The notes under the pieces: generated by a model
What the model saw: the letters and a program-made list of their open reading frames with translations, nothing else
Databases searched by the model: none
What the model was told of the DNA's origin: nothing
Position numbers and translations under genes: made by a program
In this document: piece after piece, positions 49,512 to 58,249 of the stretch
How positions within the stretch are numbered: the first letter of the stretch is position 1
Layout: every line of letters begins with the position of its first letter
Source: Spirilliplanes yamanashiensis
GTDB taxonomy: Bacteria; Actinomycetota; Actinomycetes; Mycobacteriales; Micromonosporaceae
NCBI RefSeq assembly: GCF_016863475.1
Contig: NZ_BOOY01000008.1
Location: 124,001-188,000, forward strand
Reading direction: 5' to 3'
Length of the DNA: 64,000 nt

Positions 49512-50717
49512 GTGTCGCGACTCGCGCATTCGCCCAAACTGCTCCGCGCGATGAACGAGAGCGCGGCGCTGGCGCACCTGCTCGAACGCGGCCAGCTCAC
49601 CCGCGCCGACCTGCGCGCCCTGACCACGCTGTCGACGCCCACGATCTCCGAGGTGCTGCGCCGGCTGGTCGACTCCGGCCTGGTCACCATCGCCGGGCGG
49701 GTCAGCGGCCGGCCGGGTCCGCACGCCGAGATCTACGCGGTGAACGCCGACGCCGCCTACACGGCCGCCATCAGCGTGCGCGACGCCATGACGACCGGCG
49801 TGCCCACGCTGACCGCCGCGCTGTGCGACCTGACCGGCGTGGTCCGCGCCCGGGTCGAGTCGTCGATCGACTTCGAGGCCACCGACCCGGTCGACGCGGT
49901 GGTCGAGCTGGTCGAGCGCCTGCACACCGAGTCCGGCGTGCCGACCGGCTCGCTGCGCTACGTGCAGCTGGGGGTGGCCGGCTCGTACGACCCGTTCGAG
50001 GCCACCATCAAGCACTCCGACATCCCGAACTGGGAGCGGCCCGGCCTGGTCCCGGAGATCGGCCTGCGGCTGGGCACCCAGGTCGGCGTGGAGAACGACG
50101 TCAACCTGGCCGCCGTCGCCGAGCGCGAGCGCGGCGTGGCCCGCGAGGCGGACGGCTTCGCGCTGGTGTGGCTGGGCGAGGAGGGCCTCGGCGCGGCCAT
50201 CGACATCAACGGCGTCATGCTGCGCGGCGCCCGCGGCGGCGCCGGCGAGATCGGCTACATGCCGATGTCCGCCGCCGGCTCCGCCGACGACGCGTGCGGC
50301 GAGCAGACGGTGTCGCTGCAGGAGCTGGTCGGCGGCCCGGCCGTGCTGGAGCTGGCGACCGCGCACGGCATCCCCGGCGACACCCCGGCCGAGGCGGTCG
50401 CCGCGGCGGCGGCCGACCCGGAGAACGCCGGCAAGTTCCTCGACGTGCTGGCCCGGCGGGTGTCGGTCGCCATCGCCGCGATCGTCGCCGTGCTCGACCC
50501 GGCGCTGGTCGTCCTCGCCGGCCAGGTCTCGCAGGCGGGCGGCGAGGTGCTGCGCGACGCGGTGAGCCGGGCGCTGACGCGCACGACCCCGCTGGAGACC
50601 AGCATCGAGGTCACCGCGATCCACGACGACGCGGTGCTGCTGGGGGCGCTGGACGCGGGCCTCGCCGAGGTGCGCCAGTCGCTGCTCGACGGCATCCGCG
50701 ACAAGTCGGCGCCGTAA
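49512..50717 (+). CDS. ROK-family transcriptional regulator, 401 aa
   Basis: An N-terminal MarR-like winged helix (LLERGQLTRADLRALTTLSTPTISEVLRRL) is joined to a ROK domain. The ROK part keeps the sugar-site END segment (VGVENDVNLAAVAERERG) and GGAGEIGYMP but lacks the DxGGT phosphate loop (SVRDAMTTG instead), and the zinc CxCGxxGC motif is reduced to DACGEQT. It is thus a sensor/repressor, not a kinase. GTG 49512 has GGAG 5 nt upstream. No sugar genes are adjacent, so its targets probably lie elsewhere. Confidence 0.87.
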   Translation: MSRLAHSPKLLRAMNESAALAHLLERGQLTRADLRALTTLSTPTISEVLRRLVDSGLVTIAGRVSGRPGPHAEIYAVNADAAYTAAISVRDAMTTGVPTLTAALCDLTGVVRARVESSIDFEATDPVDAVVELVERLHTESGVPTGSLRYVQLGVAGSYDPFEATIKHSDIPNWERPGLVPEIGLRLGTQVGVENDVNLAAVAERERGVAREADGFALVWLGEEGLGAAIDINGVMLRGARGGAGEIGYMPMSAAGSADDACGEQTVSLQELVGGPAVLELATAHGIPGDTPAEAVAAAAADPENAGKFLDVLARRVSVAIAAIVAVLDPALVVLAGQVSQAGGEVLRDAVSRALTRTTPLETSIEVTAIHDDAVLLGALDAGLAEVRQSLLDGIRDKSAP

Positions 50718-50739
50718 CCGCAGCCGCCGCCGGCGCCGG

Positions 50740-51825
50740 TCAGCTCCGGCGGTTCAGCACCACGGCCAGCTCGGCCGCCGCGGCCAGGACCATCGCCGCC
50801 ACCAGCGGCGCCGGGCCGCCCACCGCCGCGTACGCGACGATGCCGACGGGCGCCAGGAACGTGGCGTAGACCGCGAACGTCAGCCGGCGGCCCTCGACCG
50901 CGCGGGCCCGGGCGAACGCCCCGCCGCCGAGCCGCCGCCCGGCCCAGATGCCGAGCACGACCAGGCCGGACACCCCGACCACGCCCGCCCAGGCGCGGGA
51001 CACGCCCTCGCCGACGACCGACATGAGCGCGGTGACCAGGCCGACCACGAGCGTGACGTTCGCCGCGTACAGCACCACCTGGCGCAGCCGGTCGACGATC
51101 GCCCGGTCCTCCACGACGGGCACCGGCGGCTGGAACCCGGGCTGGGCGGCCGGGACGGGCTCGTCCGGCGGGGTGGCGACCTGCCCGGGCATGGTCGCCG
51201 CGTCCGCCACCTCCTCGAGCGCGGCCGACCAGCGCCGGCGGTCGTAGCGGATCAGGCCGACGCCCTGCTGCGCCTCGGCGAGCGCCGGGTCGAGCTCCAG
51301 GGCCTCGCCGTAGGCGCGCTGCGCCAGGTCGAACAGGCGCAGCCGGGCCGCCACGACGCTCAGCACCAGGTGGGCGTCGGCCTCGGTGGGCTGGAGGCTG
51401 ACGGCGCGCCACGCCGCGTCGAGGGCGGGCTGGCCGTTGCGGCTCTCGGAGAGCAGGGCGGCGCCGGCCCGCTGGGCGTACGCGTCGGCGGGCCAGCGCC
51501 CCAGCACGTCGGCGGCGACGGCGGCGGCCTCGGAGTAGCGGCGCAGGTCGGCGAGCGCGTCGCCGCGGATGATCAGCGCCTCGACCGCGTCGGCGTCGGC
51601 GGCGAGCGCCCGGTCGGCGGCCGTGAGGGCCTCGGCGGGCTGCCCGGCGGCGAGGTGCAGCCGGGCGAGCGTCGTCAGCAGGGCGGTGTCGGCGGGCGCG
51701 GCGGACAGCCCCTCGCGCACCTCGCCGGCGGCCTCGTCGTAGCGGCCGAGGTCGGCGAGGAGGAGGGCGCGCTGCCGGAACTGCTCGGCGGACGTCTCGG
51801 GGGCGGGCTCGGCGTCGCTGGACAC
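50740..51825 (-). CDS. TPR-repeat membrane protein, 361 aa
   Basis: Residues 12-185 form at least four to five TPR units (FRQRALLLADLGRYDEAAGEVREGL, LHLAAGQPAEALTAADRAL, GDALADLRRYSEAAAVAADVL, QRAYGEALELDPALAEAQQGV). Four membrane helices follow (ANVTLVVGLVTALMSVVGEG through LVAAMVLAAAAELAVVL). The TPR part should be cytosolic and mediate protein contacts. GTG 51825 has TAAGCT 7 nt upstream. It lies 30 nt from the PPOX gene upstream on the same strand. Confidence 0.83.
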   Translation of the reverse strand: MSSDAEPAPETSAEQFRQRALLLADLGRYDEAAGEVREGLSAAPADTALLTTLARLHLAAGQPAEALTAADRALAADADAVEALIIRGDALADLRRYSEAAAVAADVLGRWPADAYAQRAGAALLSESRNGQPALDAAWRAVSLQPTEADAHLVLSVVAARLRLFDLAQRAYGEALELDPALAEAQQGVGLIRYDRRRWSAALEEVADAATMPGQVATPPDEPVPAAQPGFQPPVPVVEDRAIVDRLRQVVLYAANVTLVVGLVTALMSVVGEGVSRAWAGVVGVSGLVVLGIWAGRRLGGGAFARARAVEGRRLTFAVYATFLAPVGIVAYAAVGGPAPLVAAMVLAAAAELAVVLNRRS

Positions 51826-51838
51826 GTCCAGAAGCTTA
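51825..51838 (-). promoter_or_regulatory. Possible leaderless promoter -10 of the TPR gene
   Basis: TAAGCT (51838-51833, minus strand), 7 nt, then GTG. Confidence 0.35.
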
Positions 51839-51855
51839 GGGCCCGCCCGCGAACG

Positions 51856-52245
51856 CTACTTCCCCAGGATCTTCCGCGGGGTCAGCCGGCAGACCAGCCG
51901 CACGGTGCCCGCGGGCTCCTCCGGGTACTTCTGGCCGCCGTACTTCATGCTCAGCTCGTCGATCAGCTCGCGGCCGCCCTCGGGCGTCATGGTGACCTCG
52001 CCGCTGACCGAGAAGTACGAGTACGGGTTCGCCGGGTCGTACGCGGCGACCGACGCGCGGGGGTCGCGCTCCAGGTTGCGCGCCTTCTGCCGGCCGCGGA
52101 CGGTGGAGAACAGGACGTCGTCGCCGTCGCGCTTGGCCCACATGGTGGTGGAGTGCGGGGAGCCGTCCTTGGCGAGCGTGGTCAGCACCACGAAGGTCGG
52201 CGCGTCGAGCAGCGTCTGCACGTCGTCGGGGAGCGGGATCGTCAT
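51856..52245 (-). CDS. PPOX-class, F420-type flavin-fold protein, 129 aa
   Basis: A split beta-barrel protein: [50 protein letters not shown] and [10 protein letters not shown] match the actinobacterial pyridoxamine 5'-phosphate oxidase-like family that binds F420 or flavin. Such enzymes reduce biliverdin-like or xenobiotic substrates; this one's substrate is unknown. ATG 52245 overlaps the ispF stop (ATGA), tying it to the isoprenoid genes. Confidence 0.87.
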   Translation of the reverse strand: MTIPLPDDVQTLLDAPTFVVLTTLAKDGSPHSTTMWAKRDGDDVLFSTVRGRQKARNLERDPRASVAAYDPANPYSYFSVSGEVTMTPEGGRELIDELSMKYGGQKYPEEPAGTVRLVCRLTPRKILGK

Positions 52246-52730
52246 GCCACCGATCCTGCCGTCTCGTGGACCAGGGCGACGGCGATCGCCGCGAGACCTT
52301 CGCCACGCCCGGTCAGGCCGAGCCCGTCGGTGGTGGTGCCGGCGACGGTGACGGGCGCGCCGACGGCCGCGGACAGCACCGCCTGCGCCTCGTCGCGCCG
52401 CCGCCCGATCTTCGGCCGGACGCCGACGACCTGGATCGACACGTTGCCGATGGCGAACCCGGCCGCGCGCACCCGCCGGGCGGTCTCGCCGAGCAGCGCC
52501 GCCCCGGACGCGCCGGCCCACTCGGGGCGGTCGGTGCCGAAGTTGCTGCCGAGGTCGCCGAGCCCGGCCGCGGACAGCAGGGCGTCGCAGGCGGCGTGGG
52601 CGGCCACGTCGGCGTCGGAGTGCCCGGCCAGGCCGGTCTCGCCGGGCCAGTGCAGGCCGGCCACCCAGCAGTCGCGGCCGGTGGAGAAGGCGTGCACGTC
52701 CGTGCCGACGCCCACGCGCGGGATGATCAC
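52242..52730 (-). CDS. ispF: 2-C-methyl-D-erythritol 2,4-cyclodiphosphate synthase
   Basis: MEP pathway step 5, a trimeric zinc enzyme. The metal ligands are in GTDVHAF (Asp, His) and the later His of [25 protein letters not shown] and the C-terminal [20 protein letters not shown] (CDP-site) are typical. The GTG start is 4 nt after the ispD stop. TAGCGT also lies 6 nt before this GTG, inside the end of ispD, so an internal leaderless promoter is possible. The stop overlaps the PPOX gene. Confidence 0.95.
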   Translation of the reverse strand: MIIPRVGVGTDVHAFSTGRDCWVAGLHWPGETGLAGHSDADVAAHAACDALLSAAGLGDLGSNFGTDRPEWAGASGAALLGETARRVRAAGFAIGNVSIQVVGVRPKIGRRRDEAQAVLSAAVGAPVTVAGTTTDGLGLTGRGEGLAAIAVALVHETAGSVA

Positions 52731-52742
52731 GGCGTCACGCTA
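52730..52742 (-). promoter_or_regulatory. Possible internal leaderless promoter -10 of ispF
   Basis: TAGCGT (52742-52737, minus strand), 6 nt, then GTG; identical hexamer and spacing to radA. It overlaps the ispD stop, so coincidence is possible. Confidence 0.3.
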
Positions 52743-53442
52743 CGCCGCCGCCCTCCGCGGCCAGCAGCGCCTCGGCGATCAGCAGGTCCAGCGGACGGGT
52801 GATCTTGAGGGCCAGCTCGGAGCCGGGCACGCACAGCACGGCGCCGCCCGCCTTCTCGACCAGTCCGGCGTCGTCGGTGAGCGGGTCGGTGGCCGCCGCG
52901 TGGGCCGCCGCGAGCACGGTGCGGCGGAAGCCCTGCGGCGTCTGCACGGCCCGCAGCGCCGCCCGGTCGACGGTGCCCAGGACCGTGCCCGCCGCGTCGA
53001 CCTCCTTGATCGTGTCGATCACGGGCAGCACCGGGATGACCGCGTCGGCGCCGCCGCGCACCGCCGCCGCGACCGCCTCGACGAGCGCCGGCGGGGTGAG
53101 CGCCCGCGCCGCGTCGTGGACGAGCACGATGGGGATGCCGGCCGGGACGGCCGCGAGCGCGGCGGCGACGGACTGCTGGCGTTCCGCGCCGCCGGCCACC
53201 ACCGTCACCGGGGCGACCGGGGCGAGCAGCGCGCGCACGGCGTCGACCTCGGCGGGCGGCGCGGCGACGACCACGCACCGCACCGACGGCGCCAGGGCGA
53301 CCCGGCGGACGGCGTGCACGAGCAGGGGCGCACCGGCGAGCGGGCGCAGCGCCTTGGGGGCGCCGGCGCCGAGGCGTACCCCGGCTCCGGCCGCCGGAAC
53401 GAGGACCGCGACGTCACCGCGCGGGTTGAGCTGCGCGGTCAC
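52735..53442 (-). CDS. ispD: 2-C-methyl-D-erythritol 4-phosphate cytidylyltransferase
   Basis: MEP pathway step 3, transferring CMP from CTP. The nucleotide loop [53 protein letters not shown] (metal-binding Asp) and [10 protein letters not shown] are present. It lies downstream of carD (42-nt gap) and just before ispF, the usual actinobacterial order. AGGA lies close before the GTG start. Confidence 0.95.
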   Translation of the reverse strand: MTAQLNPRGDVAVLVPAAGAGVRLGAGAPKALRPLAGAPLLVHAVRRVALAPSVRCVVVAAPPAEVDAVRALLAPVAPVTVVAGGAERQQSVAAALAAVPAGIPIVLVHDAARALTPPALVEAVAAAVRGGADAVIPVLPVIDTIKEVDAAGTVLGTVDRAALRAVQTPQGFRRTVLAAAHAAATDPLTDDAGLVEKAGGAVLCVPGSELALKITRPLDLLIAEALLAAEGGGVA

Positions 53443-53484
53443 GTCGCGGTCCTGTTCGGGGTGGTGGTGCGGTTGGGGATGCGA

Positions 53485-53970
53485 TCAGGCCTCGGTGAGC
53501 ACCTTGTCGAGGAGGACTTCCGCCTCGTCCTTGGTGCTCTTCTCGGCGAGGGCCACCTCGCCGACGAGGATGTCGCGGGCCTTGGCGAGCATCCGCTTCT
53601 CACCCGCAGAGAGGCCACGCTCCCGCTCCCGGCGCCACAGGTCGCGGACGACCTCGGCCACCTTCAGCGGGTTACCCGAGGCCAGCTTCTCGAGATTCGC
53701 CTTGTAGCGCCGCGACCAGTTGGTCGGCTCCTCGGTGTGCGGAGCGCGGAGGACGTCGAAGACCTTGCCCAGGCCTTCCTCGCCGACCACCTCGCGCACG
53801 CCGACGATCTCGGCGTTCTCAGCGGGCACACGGACCGTCAGGTCACCCTGAGCGACCCGGAGGACGAGGTACTGCTTCTCCACGCCCTTGATCGTCCTAG
53901 TCTCGATTGCCTCGATGAGTGCGGCCCCGTGGTGGGGGTAAACAACGGTCTCGCCGACACTGAAAACCAT
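53485..53970 (-). CDS. carD: CarD-family RNA polymerase-binding regulator
   Basis: The N-terminal RNAP-interaction Tudor-like domain ([25 protein letters not shown]) binds the RNA polymerase beta lobe, and the C-terminal helical domain with [15 protein letters not shown] contains the Trp that stabilises the open promoter complex. At 161 residues it matches mycobacterial CarD (162). AAAGGGG precedes the ATG. It heads the carD-ispD-ispF-PPOX unit. Confidence 0.97.
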   Translation of the reverse strand: MVFSVGETVVYPHHGAALIEAIETRTIKGVEKQYLVLRVAQGDLTVRVPAENAEIVGVREVVGEEGLGKVFDVLRAPHTEEPTNWSRRYKANLEKLASGNPLKVAEVVRDLWRRERERGLSAGEKRMLAKARDILVGEVALAEKSTKDEAEVLLDKVLTEA

Positions 53971-54297
53971 AGGTTCGAAACCCCTTTCGCTGTGTCTAGG
54001 GTAACACGCTCCGGCACCGATGTCCCACCTCGCCCGTCACTGTTAGTGCAGCTCAGGGGCCCTGTGAGAGGGCTTTCTCCCGCTTGACAGCGGGCGCTGG
54101 AGATGCCTCAGCGACGGAGAGTGATGGATCGTTCACCACTCGAGCCAGCGAGTCGGAGATTTCGTGATGTGCGCTATTCGCGAGGTCAAGCGTATCGCCT
54201 CGCCCGGAAGCGCCCCCTACTGGCGGTCCGCCCGCACGTGGGGGAGGCTGTGCAGGTAAGGACCCCGGACGAAAAGTGCCGGAGGGGAGGCGCGCGC

Positions 54298-55101
54298 ATG
54301 GGCAGCCCTGGCGGCAACGGCGGCAACCGGCCACCCGACGGCCCCGTGCCCGACGGCCCCACCCCCGACGACCTCCCCGAGCTGCCGCCCGAGTGGCGCG
54401 AGCTGGTCGTCCCCGACGACGCCTCCGCCCTGGCCGCCGAGGCCGCCGCCGTGCGCGCCGAGCTGCAGGCCCGCCGGCCGCCCGCCGGCCGCCGCCGCCC
54501 CGCCCTGCGCGCGCCGGTGCTCATCATGGCCATCGCCGTCGTCGTCACCCTGGCCAGCCTCGGCAGCCTGTTCGTCGCCGGCTGGCCCGGCATCAGCCGG
54601 CCCGCCACCGTGCAGCGGCCCACCGGCAGCCCCGCCGGCCGGCTGCCCGCCCTCGACCTGCTCACCGCCGACGGCCAGGTCGTCGCCCTGACCAAGCTGC
54701 TGCCCGCCGTCATCGTGCTCGTCGACGGCTGCCGGTGCGACGACCTCGTCCGCTCCGCCACCGCCGCCGTCAGGCCCGGCACCACCGTCGTCACCGTCAC
54801 CGGCCGGGCGCCGTCCGCCGCCCCCTCGGCCCCCGCGGCGCCCGCCGCCCAGCAGCCGCCCGGGCCCACCACCGCCGCGGGCGCGCCCGCCACCCACACG
54901 CCCGTCGTCCCGCCCGCCGGGGCCGCGCCGGCCGCCCGGGCGCTCATCGACCCCGCCGGTGAGCTGCGCCAGTCGTTCCGGCTGCCCAGCCCGGACGGCA
55001 CCGCGAGCGTGCTGCTCGTCGACCGGGACGGCGGCATCGTGCGGACCGTGCCGCGCACCGCGTCGATCGACGACTTCCGGCCCGACCTCGCCCGGCTCTG
55101 A
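54298..55101 (+). CDS. Membrane-anchored protein of unknown function, 267 aa
   Basis: ATG 54298 follows an excellent Shine-Dalgarno (GGAGGGGAGG, 54281-54290); the frame opens earlier at 54103 without one. A cytosolic Pro/Asp-rich part (about 75 residues) is followed by one helix, VLIMAIAVVVTLASLGSLFV. The extracytoplasmic part has LPALDLLTADGQVVALTKLLPAVIVLVDGCRCDDLV, which resembles a thioredoxin-like fold with a CRC in place of CxxC, a Pro/Ala-rich insert and GTASVLLVDRDGGIVRTV. A redoxin-like sensor is possible, but this is a guess. It is divergent from carD. Confidence 0.72.
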   Translation: MGSPGGNGGNRPPDGPVPDGPTPDDLPELPPEWRELVVPDDASALAAEAAAVRAELQARRPPAGRRRPALRAPVLIMAIAVVVTLASLGSLFVAGWPGISRPATVQRPTGSPAGRLPALDLLTADGQVVALTKLLPAVIVLVDGCRCDDLVRSATAAVRPGTTVVTVTGRAPSAAPSAPAAPAAQQPPGPTTAAGAPATHTPVVPPAGAAPAARALIDPAGELRQSFRLPSPDGTASVLLVDRDGGIVRTVPRTASIDDFRPDLARL

Positions 55102-55105
55102 CCGC

Positions 55106-55552
55106 CTAGCGCTCCGGCCGGAACAGCTGCCAGCCGAACACCACCGTCCCGCGGGTCTCGGCGGTCAGGTTCAGCACCACGTCGCCCGACAGGCCCCGGC
55201 GCACCTGCACCGGCACCGGGGGGCGGCCGCACTCGATCATCCGCACCGCGTTGACCGACCGGCCGAGCTGGGCGCGCACCCGGCCCTCGCCCGCGCAGGC
55301 CAGCAGCACCTCGTACACCGCGAACGGCATCTCCTCCGCCCGCGCCTGCCGGGTCGCGCCCTCGGCCAGCTCGAACGTGTCACCCACCACCAGGTCGTCG
55401 GCCGGCGGCAGCACCGCGGCCACCGCCTGGCGCAGGCCCTCCAGCTCCAGCCGCGGCGACGGGCCCGGCGGGGCGTTCACCGTGTACCAGGCCGCGCCCG
55501 CCAGCAGCACGGCGGCCGCGCAGCCGTAGAGCGACACACTGCTGCGGTTCAC
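55106..55552 (-). CDS. Small exported protein, paralogue of the next gene upstream, 148 aa
   Basis: A signal/anchor helix (SLYGCAAAVLLAGAAWYTV) precedes a compact domain. It shares the pattern LACAGEGRVRAQLG, MIECGRPPVPVQV and AETRGTVVFGWQLFR with the neighbouring 55570-56025 product. The two cysteines probably form a disulfide. GTG 55552 is chosen by alignment with the paralogue. It is the last gene of the type III PKS operon, 17 nt after its paralogue. No known family recognised. Confidence 0.72.
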   Translation of the reverse strand: MNRSSVSLYGCAAAVLLAGAAWYTVNAPPGPSPRLELEGLRQAVAAVLPPADDLVVGDTFELAEGATRQARAEEMPFAVYEVLLACAGEGRVRAQLGRSVNAVRMIECGRPPVPVQVRRGLSGDVVLNLTAETRGTVVFGWQLFRPER

Positions 55553-55569
55553 CCCACGAGCGTGGCACG

Positions 55570-56025
55570 TCAGTAGATGATGCGGGCCAGCTGCCACCGG
55601 AACACCGACGTCCCGCGCGACGCCGACGCCTCCATCCGGAACGGCCCCGCCGCGCCCAGCACGGCCGCCTGCGGCACCGGCGTCTCCCCGCACGTCACCG
55701 TGTACGCGGCGCCGTTGTCCTGCGGGCCGGTCCGGACGCTGACCACGCCCTCGCCCGCGCACACCATGCGCAGCTGGAACTGGCCGATCGACACGTCCGC
55801 GTCCCAGGAGCGCTCCGCGCCGGAGCGCAGCACCGCCGTGCCGGAGGCGGCCACCCGCACGTCGTCGACGGACATCGCCCGCGCCGCCGCCGCACCCCAC
55901 GCCGCCACCCGGGGGTCCGGGTCGCCGGCGGCCGGGGCCGCGGCCACCCACCACGCCGCGCCCGCGGCGGTCAGCAGCGCCGCGCCGCCGTACAGCGCCA
56001 CGGTGTTCAGCCGGCCTCGTCCCAC
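55570..56025 (-). CDS. Small exported protein in the type III PKS operon, 151 aa
   Basis: The N-terminal helix (TVALYGGAALLTAAGAAWWV) is followed by a domain with RMVCAGEGVVSVRTG, TVTCGETPVPQAAV and SASRGTSVFRWQLAR, clearly related to the 55106-55552 product. Starts at GTG 56025 (19-nt overlap with the PKS) or GTG 56001. The paired Cys and RGT-VF-WQL core suggest a beta-rich extracytoplasmic domain. It may help move or present a lipid-like product at the membrane, but this is inferred from operon position only. Confidence 0.72.
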   Translation of the reverse strand: MGRGRLNTVALYGGAALLTAAGAAWWVAAAPAAGDPDPRVAAWGAAAARAMSVDDVRVAASGTAVLRSGAERSWDADVSIGQFQLRMVCAGEGVVSVRTGPQDNGAAYTVTCGETPVPQAAVLGAAGPFRMEASASRGTSVFRWQLARIIY

Positions 56026-57086
56026 CCCAGCAGGGTCGCATAGAGGGTCAGCCCGGGGCCGAACGCCAGCATCACGATCGAGCGCGGCGGCTCCGGGCGC
56101 GACCGCAGCGCGTCCAGCACCAGCAGCACCGTCGGCGACGAGCAGTTGCCGTGCGCGGCCAGGGTGGCCTTCGAGGCGTCGAGGGCGTCCGGCGGCAGGG
56201 CCAGCTGCTCCTCGACGGTCGACAGGATGCGCGGGCCGCCCGGGTGCACGGCCCAGCCGTCCACGTCGGCGACCGTCAGGCCGTGCCGGCCGAGCAGGCC
56301 GTCGACCAGGCCGCGGACGTGCAGCGCCAGCACGTTCGGCACGCGCGGCGACAGGCCCATCCGGAAGCCCAGGTCGGTCATCTCCCACGTCATGTGGTCC
56401 GCCGTCGAGGTGTCCGTGACGGCGGCGACCTCGCGGACCGCGTACCCCCGGCCCCCCGGACGGACCACGACGGCGGCCGCGGCGTCGGAGAACAGGGCGT
56501 GCGCGACGATCTGCTGGGTGTCGGCGCGGGCGCCCGGCGGCTGGATGTGCAGGCTGGTCAGCTCGGCGCAGAGCAGCAGGGCGGGCCGGCCGCGGGCGGC
56601 GACGAAGTCGCTGACGGCGCCCAGCCCCGGCAGGGCGGCGTAGCAGCCCATGTGCCCGACGAACAGGCGCTGCACCGACGGGCTCATGCCCATGTCGCGC
56701 GCCAGCATGATGTCCAGGCCGGGGGTGGCGTAGCCGGTGCACGAGCAGACCGCGAACAGGCCGATCTCGTCGGCGGCCACGCCCGACTCCGTCAGCGCCC
56801 GGGCGACGGCCTCCTTGCCCAGCGGCATCGCCTCGACCTGGTAGCGACGCATCCGGCGCTCCGTCGACCAGCCCGACACGTCTTCCAGCAGCGGGCTGAC
56901 CGCCGCGCTGCGGGTGCGCACCCCGGAGTGCGCGAAGATCCGCCGGGCGAGGCTCTGCGCCGCGCCCGTGTAGTGCTTCTCGAAGTAGTCCCGCCACAGC
57001 GTGTCCTGATCCGCCTGCGGCGGGAAGGACGTGCCCAGTCCCGCGACGACCGCGCCCACAGTGCCTCCCCAGGCCATCCGATTCAC
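56007..57086 (-). CDS. Type III polyketide synthase (chalcone synthase-like), 359 aa
   Basis: A homodimeric condensing enzyme. The catalytic triad is visible: Cys148 in VGHMGCYAALPGL, His in AVHPGGPRIL and Asn in AHGNCSSPTVLLVL; the C-terminal GFGPG loop reads AFGPGLTLYATLL. It iteratively condenses malonyl-CoA onto a starter acyl chain to give alkylresorcinols, pyrones or chromones. GTG 57086 overlaps the upstream stop as GTGA; ATG 57077 is an alternative. Neighbours (methyltransferase, flavin-fold protein, UbiA) point to an alkylresorcinol/quinone-type product rather than flaviolin. Confidence 0.93.
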   Translation of the reverse strand: MNRMAWGGTVGAVVAGLGTSFPPQADQDTLWRDYFEKHYTGAAQSLARRIFAHSGVRTRSAAVSPLLEDVSGWSTERRMRRYQVEAMPLGKEAVARALTESGVAADEIGLFAVCSCTGYATPGLDIMLARDMGMSPSVQRLFVGHMGCYAALPGLGAVSDFVAARGRPALLLCAELTSLHIQPPGARADTQQIVAHALFSDAAAAVVVRPGGRGYAVREVAAVTDTSTADHMTWEMTDLGFRMGLSPRVPNVLALHVRGLVDGLLGRHGLTVADVDGWAVHPGGPRILSTVEEQLALPPDALDASKATLAAHGNCSSPTVLLVLDALRSRPEPPRSIVMLAFGPGLTLYATLLGWDEAG

Positions 57087-58249
57087 CAGCGCGGCGCCGA
57101 CCCGTCGGAGTCCGGGTCGCCGCCGAGCGCCTCCACGCCCAGCCAGTCCGCGCAGACGTCCGACGTGGCCGGTTGCAGCGAACCGGCCCGCGCGTCGCGG
57201 TAGAGGCGCTCCAGCGGGTGCCCGCGCCGCATCGCCGACGTGCCGGCCGCCTCCAGCATCGACGCGGCCACCTCGGCCGCCGTCGTGCCGGCCAGCAGCT
57301 TCGCCCGCCACACCCACTGGTTGGTCTCCGGGTCGCCCGGCGCCTCGTCGACGCGGCGGGCGGCCTCGAACACCGCCAGCCGGGCCGCGGCCACCGCCGC
57401 GTCCGCGCGGCCGATCCGGGCCCGGACCGCCGGCAGCCCGGTCAGCCGCCGCTCGCGGACGTGCGCCACCGCCGCGTCCACGGCCGACTGGGCCACCCCG
57501 ACGTAGACGGCCGCGTAGCTGGCCACCATCCAGTGCGGCATGAGCTGCGCGACGACCAGCGCCAGGCCCTCCACGCCGCCGAGCAGCGCGCCCTGCGGCA
57601 CGGTGGCGTCGACGTGCAGGTCGTGCGAGCCGGTCGCGCGCATGCCGAGGGCGTCCCAGGTCGGCTCGACGGTCAGGCCGTCGCCCGCCGGCACCAGGAA
57701 CTGCGACACCACGGCCTGGTCGGTCACGCTGCGGGCGGCCACCAGGTACGCGTCGGCGTGCCCCGCGCCCGAGCAGAACGTCTTCGAGCCCTTCAGGTGG
57801 TAGCCGCCGTCCACCGGCTCGTACACGGTGGACAGCTGCGACAGCCGGGAGCCGGCGCCGCGCTCGCTCATGGCGACCGCGTACCAGCTGCCGGCGGCGG
57901 CCGCGCGCAGGTACCCGTCGCGGGCGGCGATCGCCTCGTCCGGCAGGCCCAGCGCCTCGGCCAGCTCGGGGGTGACCGCGCCGAGCGCGCCCGTGACCGA
58001 GGCGTGCATGTTGAACACCAGGGCGGTGGCGCCGTTGCCGCGGGCCAGCTCGTAGGCGGTCTCCGCGTACGTCCGGAAGCCCGCGCCCGCGCCGCCCAGC
58101 GCGGCGGGCACCATCAGCCCGAACAGCCCGGCCGCGCGCAGGTCGGCGAAGTCGTCGACCGGGAAGCCACCGTCGCGGTCGGACGCGCCCGCGCGCGCCG
58201 CGAACCGGGGCGCCAGCCGGCGCGCCTCCGTCACCGGGTCACCGACCAT
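57083..58249 (-). CDS. Acyl-CoA-dehydrogenase-fold flavoprotein, possible monooxygenase, 388 aa
   Basis: The fold is clear: an N-terminal helical domain (GFPVDDFADLRAAGLFGLMVPAA in part), the mid beta domain with YAVAMSERGAGSRLS and GGYHLKGSKTFCSGA (FAD/substrate binding), and a C-terminal four-helix domain. The usual IYEGT segment with catalytic Glu is replaced by SLQPATSDV after LERLYRDARAG, as in group D flavin-dependent hydroxylases rather than true dehydrogenases. It could hydroxylate the polyketide ring. AAGGAGGAGG with 6-nt spacing fixes ATG 58249. It overlaps the methyltransferase end by 11 nt and the PKS start by 4 nt. Confidence 0.85.
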   Translation of the reverse strand: MVGDPVTEARRLAPRFAARAGASDRDGGFPVDDFADLRAAGLFGLMVPAALGGAGAGFRTYAETAYELARGNGATALVFNMHASVTGALGAVTPELAEALGLPDEAIAARDGYLRAAAAGSWYAVAMSERGAGSRLSQLSTVYEPVDGGYHLKGSKTFCSGAGHADAYLVAARSVTDQAVVSQFLVPAGDGLTVEPTWDALGMRATGSHDLHVDATVPQGALLGGVEGLALVVAQLMPHWMVASYAAVYVGVAQSAVDAAVAHVRERRLTGLPAVRARIGRADAAVAAARLAVFEAARRVDEAPGDPETNQWVWRAKLLAGTTAAEVAASMLEAAGTSAMRRGHPLERLYRDARAGSLQPATSDVCADWLGVEALGGDPDSDGSAPRW

